Source of the DNA: Methylothermaceae bacterium
GTDB lineage: Bacteria; Pseudomonadota; Gammaproteobacteria; Methylococcales; Methylothermaceae
DNA length: 5,260 bases
Reading direction: 5' to 3'
Assembly (NCBI GenBank): GCA_027024125.1
Contig: JALVSV010000239.1
Location: 1-5,260 of the forward strand
A program made the position numbers and the translations under genes. How positions within the stretch are numbered: position 1 is the stretch's first letter; the number at the start of each line of letters is the position of its first letter. Shown here piece by piece: positions 1 through 4,128 of this stretch. Below the pieces are notes generated by a model. The model saw nothing but the letters and a program-made list of their open reading frames with translations, was not told where the DNA came from and searched no databases.

Positions 1-556
1 CCTTTCCCTTCTCCCACAAAAATCACCGCCCCACTTTGAAGATCCATCACGATGGTCAGATAGCCCAACCGTTTGCCCTGGTAGATTTCATCAATCGCGA
101 TCCGTCTGACTTTCCCCAATTTCGGCGACCGATACCGTTTGCTCAGGTGATCCTTCTGAATTTCCTTCACCAGATCCCAGCCCACCCCAAGATGCCGCGC
201 CACCGCCTGGCAGGTCTATACCTGGAAAGATCAAGGACCAACCTCGTAAAAGCGCGGGTATAACGCTTCTTCTCATCAGCAAACCGAACCTTCACCTGAC
301 GCACCACCTGGCATTTAGAACATTCCACCCGTTGAACCGGAAGATCGATATAGACCGCTTTCCGGCCGATAGGCACCGCTCGGAAACGACGAACCTGCTT
401 TCCCCGGCAGGTGACCTCGCGACTTCGACAAACAGGGCATCTCAGCTTCCAACGATCATCCGAGATGGCAACAATGACAGCTCCAGCCATGTATCGGGTA
501 CTCTGACAAATGTATCCGACAATGCCAAAGGCGTGGTACAGCAAGCTGGTAGACAT
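1..556 (-). pseudogene. ISL3-family transposase, frameshifted and cut by window edge
   Basis: This is the N-terminal part of a DDE transposase that would move the ISL3 element. The start ATG at 556-554 has GAGG ten bases upstream, and the protein opens MSTSLLYHAFGI, typical of the family. Residues 40-43 (CPVC) and 79-82 (CSKC) form the zf-ISL3 zinc-binding pair, and RRFRAVPIGRK around residues 56-66 is another family hallmark. The original frame reads through LDLSRY (residue 113) and then stops at about 167. A second frame resumes immediately at 215 as TCQAVARHLGVGWDLVKEIQ and continues through KVRRIAIDEIYQGKRLGY to the window edge, and it includes the first catalytic Asp (codon 92-90). The join is best explained by loss of one base near 216-218. 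Family proteins are about 400 residues, so over half lies outside. Identification is firm; whether the shift is real or a sequencing error cannot be told here. Confidence 0.88.
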
Positions 557-636
557 AGTGAATTCGCCTCATGAAAAAAATTGACGAACATTTCAACCAT
601 TGTTCCAGCATACTTCAACATTTGTGCATCATCACA

Positions 637-659
637 GGTACGCAATTACCGGAAGAACC
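637..659 (-). repeat. Terminal inverted repeat of the ISL3 element (one end)
   Basis: Read on the minus strand this begins GGTTCTTCCGGTAATTGCG, matching the GG.TCTTCCGG pattern of ISL3-family ends, and it lies upstream of the transposase start. Its partner is outside the window, so the exact inner limit is a guess. Confidence 0.6.
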
Positions 660-861
660 ATTATTTTGCAGAACGGAAACGTTCTCGCAGAGTGAACCCG
701 TTTAGCTGGACAGGATGGGACGCTTGATGACTGATCCCATGGGCATTCGCGTGGCCAAGTCGAAAAAAACAGCCTTTGAGAGGCTTGAGCCCGGTGCGGG
801 GAAACTCGCACGCCGGGTTCTTTGGGGAGGATATGGTCGCGAGATCATATCCTTACCCGAC
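660..861 (+). mobile_element. 3' remnant of a group II intron (domain IV tail, domains V and VI)
   Basis: This segment between the ISL3 end and 861 finishes with an unmistakable group II intron 3' end (see the domain V/VI entry). The part before it (660-786) would be the distal part of domain IV. In one frame it reads YFAERKRSRRVNPFSWTGWDA and then stops at 725-727, 59 bases before domain V. That is the usual place for a maturase to end, but I do not recognise the peptide as a maturase tail, so this is only a possibility. A small hairpin (AGCCT 771-775 / AGGCT 781-785) directly precedes domain V. The rest of the intron is missing here. The ISL3 element lies where it should continue, suggesting insertion into the intron. 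Confidence 0.72.
787..861 (+). ncRNA. Group II intron domains V and VI
   Basis: Domain V (787-820) is exactly 34 nt. GAGCCCGG pairs with CCGGGTTC, a two-base CG bulge follows, TGCGGG pairs with CTCGCA, and a GAAA tetraloop caps it. It carries the catalytic AGC triad at 788-790. Domain VI follows at once. A ten-base-pair stem, GGATATGGTC (829-838) with GATCATATCC (843-852), is closed by a GCGA tetraloop. The lower stem pairs GGG (824-826) with CCC (856-858). This leaves A855 unpaired as the candidate branch point. The intron probably ends about ACCCGAC at 861. The strand is plus, the same as the second intron at 3523. All pairings were read directly from the sequence. Splicing competence is unknown because the remaining domains are absent. 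Confidence 0.9.
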
Positions 862-887
862 AACTCCAAATGTCAAGCCTGTCAATC

Positions 888-904
888 GTCGCCATAAGGA
901 GACA
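888..904 (+). repeat. 17-bp direct repeat, copy 1
   Basis: GTCGCCATAAGGAGACA. It is 16/17 identical to the copy at 954-970. Each copy is itself an imperfect dyad: TCGCC, a 4-nt A/T-rich spacer, then GGAGA. The pair sits between the intron 3' end and the sigma-54 promoter, so it may be an operator or activator site, or a relic of mobile-element ends. No direct evidence favours either. Confidence 0.7.
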
Positions 905-953
905 CCCAGTAGATATTATATTTCAGCCGGTTACATAAACACACCAAAATACT

Positions 954-970
954 GTCGCCAAAAGGAGACA
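954..970 (+). repeat. 17-bp direct repeat, copy 2
   Basis: GTCGCCAAAAGGAGACA, differing from copy 1 by one base. With the preceding T it forms the dyad TGTCGCC-AAAA-GGAGACA with a single mismatched pair. It starts 66 bp after copy 1 and ends about 95 bp upstream of the -24 box, which is a normal distance for an upstream activator site of a sigma-54 promoter. Confidence 0.7.
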
Positions 971-1006
971 AGATTTTAATGCCTTGACGTTGGCTGCAAC
1001 CGCATT

Positions 1007-1071
1007 TGTGCCAGAAAGACAGCAACCACGCCAAAGACATAGAAATTAGCCACCACCTTTTTTCTGGCACA
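1007..1071. repeat. 11-bp inverted repeat overlapping the -24 promoter box
   Basis: TGTGCCAGAAA (1007-1017) is the exact reverse complement of TTTCTGGCACA (1061-1071). The arms are 43 bp apart, and the right arm contains the TGGCAC box of the sigma-54 promoter. The left arm therefore shows a TGGCAC on the minus strand, but no TTGC lies at the correct spacing there, so it is not a second full promoter. It could be a protein-binding dyad or a promoter-derived duplication. Confidence 0.65.
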
Positions 1072-1079
1072 AGGATTGC
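1065..1079 (+). promoter_or_regulatory. Sigma-54 (RpoN) -24/-12 promoter
   Basis: TGGCAC-AAGGA-TTGC matches the sigma-54 core consensus (TGGCAC-N5-TTGC) at every defined position with the correct spacing. The predicted transcription start is near 1091, giving a leader of about 38 nt before the acyltransferase ATG at 1129. Sigma-54 promoters need an AAA+ enhancer-binding activator. In exosortase/PEP-CTERM systems the known candidate is PrsR, partnered with the kinase PrsK, but neither gene is visible here. Confidence 0.85.
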
Positions 1080-1128
1080 CTTTTGAATCAAGGCTGGTTG
1101 AGGTTTCATCTGAGGAGGGTATAAAAAC

Positions 1129-1806
1129 ATGTTCGATACTAACTACAGGGCAGTCATCGCTGACAACGAAGAAAGCAGATCAATCCATTACAATCTGCGT
1201 TATCAAGTATATTGCCTGGAAAAAGGATTCGAACCGATTGAAAAATTTTCGCTTCAACAGGAAACGGATGCTTTCGATAACCGGTCCGTCCATTTCCTGA
1301 TTCAACACAAACATACCAGACAATGGGTGGGGACTGCCCGGTTGGTTCTTGGAAGGCCGAAAATCCTTCCCATCTCCCAATACGCACAATTCACCCTCCC
1401 AGGAAACATATCCACCCAGGCGTCCTTCGCCGAACTCTCGAGGCTCTCCATCCTGAAATCATTCCGCCAACACAGCAAAGAAACCAAGGTAAGCGAGCCC
1501 GAGGTGTTGCTGGGACTCATTCGGGCCGCAAAGGAGTATAGCGACACACATAGGATAGATTTCTGGTTGTTCCTGTGCCGTCGTTCCATTATGCGTATCG
1601 TTGGCAATCTGGGTATGAATATGAAAATCGTGGGCCCCCCCTGCGAACACAAGGGAGTCCGCTATCCTTATCTTTCCGATATAGCTACAGCATTTGCCAG
1701 TATTCCGGACCATTCGCTTGCCGTCGCCACCATGTTCGCCAGAAAAAACACTCTGGCGCGTTATTCGTCGCTCTATCCCAGCCACAGCCAACCAATGGCC
1801 GCCTAG
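1129..1806 (+). CDS. PEP-CTERM/exosortase system-associated N-acyltransferase (GNAT/autoinducer-synthase fold)
   Basis: This predicted 225-residue soluble protein has no signal peptide or membrane segment. It resembles the exosortase-associated acyltransferase family, relatives of N-acyl amino acid synthases (FeeM-like) and acyl-homoserine lactone synthases. Such enzymes move an acyl chain, probably from acyl-ACP, to an amine acceptor; the acceptor here is unknown. Family signatures seen: LRYQVYCLEKGF (23-34), ETDAFD (45-50) then SVHF (53-56), GTARLVL (68-74), AELSRLSI (101-108), LGLIRA (128-133) and GVRYPYLSDI (176-185). The ATG is preceded by GAGGAGG ten bases upstream, and a sigma-54 promoter lies 50 bp upstream, so it is probably transcribed alone. 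Length is slightly under what I would expect for the family, and the last 40 residues do not resemble the usual Trp-containing tail. The stop (TAG, 1804-1806) touches the IS1182 end at 1807, so the C-terminus may have been altered by that insertion. No exosortase or PEP-CTERM gene lies in the window. The broader GNAT assignment is safe; the exosortase link is by motif recall. Confidence 0.78.
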   Translation: MFDTNYRAVIADNEESRSIHYNLRYQVYCLEKGFEPIEKFSLQQETDAFDNRSVHFLIQHKHTRQWVGTARLVLGRPKILPISQYAQFTLPGNISTQASFAELSRLSILKSFRQHSKETKVSEPEVLLGLIRAAKEYSDTHRIDFWLFLCRRSIMRIVGNLGMNMKIVGPPCEHKGVRYPYLSDIATAFASIPDHSLAVATMFARKNTLARYSSLYPSHSQPMAA

Positions 1807-2440
1807 GAGCCTGTCGGACTTAACATTTCAACTGGTGATCATGGGATAATCTACAACCAGCTGGTTGAGTTTTTACGGATATTACTGGAAATCAGCTGCT
1901 GTCTTTACGGAACATGGAGCTTCTCTCCCCCCCTTGTTCCTTTTCCATGCATGCATCCTCTTCAAATTCCATCCGATGCATACCAATGCCCATTCACTCT
2001 GGACAGAATCCAGACCACGGAGCAGGAATTGTCTGAATCCCTGTACCTGTTTGATGATGCCAAAGACCGTTTCAACCGTGGATTTCCGTTTTGCGTAAAG
2101 CGCTTTGCCCTCTTTGGTGTTCAAACGATGCCGCATTACTTGTAGCGGGGTGGCATCGGCCACAGGTTCCGGATCCTTCTTGAAGCGTTCTTTGAGTGGC
2201 AGGTTGTGGGGCTGACGCTTTTCCGGTATCAGCCTGCTTCCTGGCAGTCCTCCACATTCGCTTCGCTGAAATATCCGGTGTCGGCCAGAATCGTTTCCAC
2301 TTTACCCAGGGATCCAGGGAGTGAGCCGATCTTTTCCAGGGGGTTTGATCTCCTGAGATGCTTTCGTGGGCGATGCCGGAAAAACAGCTGCTGCTTACCC
2401 TCGACAAGGATGCTGCAAAGTGAGCTCGACCCATGATGCG
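1807..2440 (-). mobile_element. IS1182-family element remnant (3' half with one terminal repeat)
   Basis: Read on the minus strand, this fragment carries the distal half of an IS1182-type transposase followed by an end sequence AAGTCCGACAGGCTC (about 1821-1807), typical of such ISs. The promoter-proximal half and the opposite terminal repeat are missing. Recognisable coding similarity fades upstream of about 2340, and the 2440 limit is approximate. The element points towards the acyltransferase gene, tail to tail, and its end touches that gene's stop codon. Confidence 0.75.
1882..2339 (-). pseudogene. IS1182-family transposase, C-terminal fragment, frameshifted
   Basis: The first readable block (2339-2235) gives LEKIGSLPGSLGKVETILAD and then TGYFSEANVEDCQEAG. 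It contains the ADTGYFSEAN segment with the second catalytic Asp. The next block, in another frame (2232-1882), gives LIPEKRQPHNLPLKERFKKD, then PLQVMRHRLNTKEGKALYAK and RKSTVETVFGIIKQVQGFRQ. This holds the catalytic Glu in KSTVETVFG. It ends NLKRMHAWKR plus a short tail at TAA (1884-1882). The blocks fit one ancestral frame if a few bases were lost near 2230-2235, where family members read roughly EAGIxPLIPEKR. Further upstream a third frame reads ASQEIKP (about 2363-2341), hinting at another indel near 2340. The N-terminal helix-turn-helix part and the first catalytic Asp are absent, so no active enzyme can be made. Confidence 0.82.
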
Positions 2441-2450
2441 AACACCGGAA

Positions 2451-2472
2451 AGTGTAAAGTAGATTTTACACT
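2451..2472. repeat. Palindrome A (AGTGTAAA-N6-TTTACACT)
   Basis: This is a perfect 8-bp dyad with a 6-base spacer. It lies in a gene-free stretch (about 2440-2758) between the IS1182 and IS110 remnants. The flanks (CCGG before, TTTTCGG after) partly extend the symmetry. It is closely related to palindrome B, 148 bp downstream. Confidence 0.75.
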
Positions 2473-2598
2473 GTTTTCGGGGATTCACAGGAGGTTTCAC
2501 TTTGCCCGTCCGTGTTCTCATTGTTGTCATATTGCAAGGCAGACCCCGGAATTGCTGCCTTGGTCAAGGAAACAGTATTGGGCAGCCCTGTGCCGGGA

Positions 2599-2621
2599 AG
2601 TGTAAGGTGGGCTTTACACTT
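2599..2621. repeat. Palindrome B (AAGTGTAA-N7-TTACACTT)
   Basis: This is an 8-bp perfect dyad extended outward by CCGGG/CTCGG with one mismatch. It shares the GGAA(A)GTGTAA...TTTACACT core and an adjacent CGG with palindrome A. The two copies may be paired operator sites or remnants of subterminal repeats of a lost element. The surrounding 2480-2700 contains no convincing gene on either strand. Confidence 0.7.
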
Positions 2622-2712
2622 CTCGGCCCGGGTTCAGGATTTCTCGGTGCCAGAGGTGTTTTGCCGTTTTGCAAGACATGATAATCATCTAGCTAGCCTC
2701 CCCTGAACGCTG

Positions 2713-2730
2713 CCAAGTGGATACACTTGG
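2713..2730 (+). repeat. Hairpin CCAAGTG-GATA-CACTTGG upstream of IS110 remnant
   Basis: Perfect 7-bp arms around a GATA loop, about 30 bp before the IS110 transposase start. In IS110-group elements the non-coding segment upstream of the transposase encodes the bridge RNA, so this could be a piece of that RNA gene. The full fold cannot be established by eye. Confidence 0.5.
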
Positions 2731-2758
2731 TGGTGTCAAATCAACGCCAAAGGAGGCT

Positions 2759-2888
2759 GTGATAAAACTATACGGCGGAATTGACTTGCATTCCAACAAC
2801 CTGGTTGATGGGGCCAGAATTTGGCGTGCTCCGCACCGTCAGCGGTATCGGCAACGTTCTGGCGTTGACGATCATGCTGGAGACTGGA
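2759..2888 (+). pseudogene. IS110-family transposase, internally deleted remnant
   Basis: Two separated pieces of an IS110-type recombinase are fused. The first 16 codons from GTG 2759, just behind an AAAGGAGG ribosome site, read VIKLYGGIDLHSNNLV. This is the RuvC-like DEDD N-terminus with its first acidic residue (Asp in GIDLHS). In another frame, 2820-2888 reads FGVLRTVSGIGNVLALTIML then ETG, the helix-hairpin-helix-like C-terminal transposase_20 region. Everything between, some hundreds of codons including the other acidic residues, is deleted, with the junction near 2807-2819. The homology also stops abruptly at 2888, probably where the IS256 element begins. The fragment cannot be active. 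Confidence 0.82.
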
Positions 2889-3522
2889 GTTATGATCGAA
2901 GTTGGTGTATGAGCTGGGGTTGATAGAGGCGGCGTACCCTGTTGAAATCGGTTTGTTGAGAACTGAAAACCAACAGAGGAGATACGCCACCATGAGCAAA
3001 GATAGCGTAGTTGAGTTTCGTACACCAGAGGCTATTGACGATCCCCTGACGGAGTTACTGAGGAAGGGTGCCAAACAGTTGACACAGCAAGCCATTGAGG
3101 CAGAACTGGAGAAAATGCTGGTTCAATATGCCCAGATTCGTGATGAACAGGGCCGTCGGGCGGTCGTTCGCAATGGATATTATCCGGAGCGGGAGATCCT
3201 GACGGGGATTGGATCTGTGGAGGTAAGGATTCCCAAGGTCAGGAGCCGTCATGGGGAACGGGTGGTTTTCCATTCATCTCTGGTGCCGCCGTATATCCGC
3301 AAGGCCAAGCGTGTGGAAGCCGCCCTGCCTTGGTTATATCTGAAGGGGATCTCCAGTGGTCAAATGCAGGAGGCCTTGGAAGTGTTGCTGGGGCCGGAAG
3401 CCAAGGGATTGTCTCCTGCGGTGATCGGTCGGTTGAAGCGCCAATGGGAGGGCGAATATGAAGATTGGTGCCGCCAGGATCTGAGTAAAGACAGATGGGT
3501 GTATTGGTGGGCCGATGGCATT
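2889..3522 (+). mobile_element. IS256-family element, left part, interrupted by group II intron
   Basis: The element holds an IS256 (mutator) transposase gene start plus about 100 bp of leader. The left end is placed near 2889 because IS110 similarity stops there and the sequence GAAGTTGGTGTAT (2898-2910) resembles IS256-family terminal repeats (GAAGTTTGTGTAA-like). That boundary is tentative since the right end lies outside. The element is interrupted at 3522/3523 by an intron. Confidence 0.7.
2992..3522 (+). pseudogene. IS256-family (mutator) transposase, 5' part, split by group II intron
   Basis: The first 177 codons encode the N-terminal part of a DDE transposase. ATG 2992 is preferred over the in-frame ATG at 2902 because GAGGAG lies ten bases before it and the family begins near MSKDSVVEF. 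Visible signatures are RNGYYPEREILTGIGSVEVR, IPKVRSR, PPYIRKAKRVEAALPWLYLKG, and YWWADGI at the end. The Asp in ADGI (residue 175) is the first catalytic Asp. After Ile177 the family similarity stops, and GTGCG begins a group II intron. The apparent frame continues 12 codons to a stop at 3556, but those residues are intron. Family proteins are about 400 residues. If the intron splices and the 3' exon is intact beyond the window, the mRNA could still give full transposase, so calling it a pseudogene is provisional. Confidence 0.88.
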
Positions 3523-4128
3523 GTGCGCCATGAGGCGCTACGTGATCGTGCGGGATGAATGGGCCCGCCCTTGGTCTGTCGCAGCAGGCCATTGAAGCTG
3601 GGGGCAACCTGAACTTGGGAGCACAAGGGAGGGTGAGAGCAGCCCCGACAACGACGGGACAGGTGGATACTGCCGGACGACCTGGGCCCGGCAAGCGAGA
3701 CGGGAAGGTGTAACAATTGAGTGAACCAGTGGTGGAACCCCCTTTAGCGGTCCCGCCAGCTCAAACCCGGCGGATAGGGGCTGGTTAGCAATGCACGCGC
3801 ATCATAGAAATGATGTGCGACTCGGCGAAGGTGTAATGCCCACCAACGCGGAGGCTGCAAGGAAAGCCTGCGGCGTACTTGCAGCGAGGTTGCAGGGGAA
3901 AAGCTGGACACCGCCCCCGATGAACGACGCGTAGTGAACGTGGGAACCGACCGGAGATTGCCCAACTGACGGGGATATTCTAATCGCCAGATGGGCAGGC
4001 TTGCTGCCAGCTGACGGTCCCGGTCGGGGCGGAGTTCCCGTAGTAGTCTGAGGCTGGGAAAGCCTGCCACATGGCGAAGGGGAACAGCAAGTTCGCAGCC
4101 TTGGGACTGGAAAGCCAGGAGGACGTTG
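3523..4128 (+). ncRNA. Group II intron RNA domains I-III
   Basis: This gene-free 600-nt stretch is the ribozyme 5' part. Its beginning GTGCGCC is followed at once by GGCGC (3535-3539), able to pair with it. Near 4029-4083, GAGTTCCCGTAGTAGT, then GGGAAAGCC and CATGGCGAAGG, have the look of the conserved domain II/III region of bacterial introns. The candidate exon-binding site EBS1 lies at intron position 313. The long minus-strand reading frames here are by-products of the structured, GC-rich RNA. I did not draw a full secondary structure. Confidence 0.78.
3835..3840 (+). promoter_or_regulatory. Candidate EBS1 of the intron, pairing with IBS1 in the IS256 gene
   Basis: AATGCC is the exact complement of the last six bases of the 5' exon, GGCATT (3517-3522). 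The location, about 310 nt into the intron, suits the domain I loop that carries EBS1. The following bases extend it to AATGCCCACCAA, and CCCACCAA also complements TTGGTGGG at 3504-3511 in the exon. Six-base matches can occur by chance, so this is supported but not proven. Confidence 0.55.

Larger units (their letters stand above)
1..659 (-). mobile_element. ISL3-family insertion sequence, right portion (other end outside window)
   Basis: The element contains the start of an ISL3-type transposase gene on the minus strand and, about 80 bases upstream of it, a terminal sequence that begins GGTTCTTCCGG when read into the element. This is the usual look of ISL3-family ends (GG.TCTTCCGG...). The boundary is placed at about 659 on that motif alone. 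The opposite end and the 8-bp target duplication expected for this family cannot be checked because the rest of the element lies left of base 1. The transposase is frameshifted, so this copy is probably not autonomous. It adjoins group II intron sequence on its right. Confidence 0.8.

Noticed and set aside
715..897. Plus-strand frame reading MGRLMTDPMGIRVAKSKKTA
   Set aside because: It runs through domains V and VI of the group II intron. The open frame is a by-product of structured RNA.
888..970. CRISPR-like repeats
   Set aside because: There are only two copies, one a variant, with no further periodic units, so there is no array.
1000..1018. Divergent second sigma-54 promoter on the minus strand
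   Set aside because: TGGCAC is present, but TTGC occurs 8 bases later instead of 5, and no gene lies downstream on that strand.
882..1130. Minus-strand reading frame of 82 codons across the promoter region
   Set aside because: It covers the repeats and the sigma-54 promoter, has no convincing ribosome site and no recognisable motif.
2072..2530. 152-codon minus-strand frame overlapping the IS1182 remnant
   Set aside because: It is the wrong frame relative to the transposase motifs and spans palindrome A. The real coding blocks are in the other two frames.
2902..2991. Upstream ATG (2902) as start of the IS256 transposase
   Set aside because: The 30 extra residues are unlike the family, and a good Shine-Dalgarno sits before ATG 2992.
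3239..3716. Long minus-strand frames opposite the IS256 gene and intron start
   Set aside because: They lie antisense to a well-identified transposase and intron RNA, are Pro/Arg-rich, and lack family motifs.
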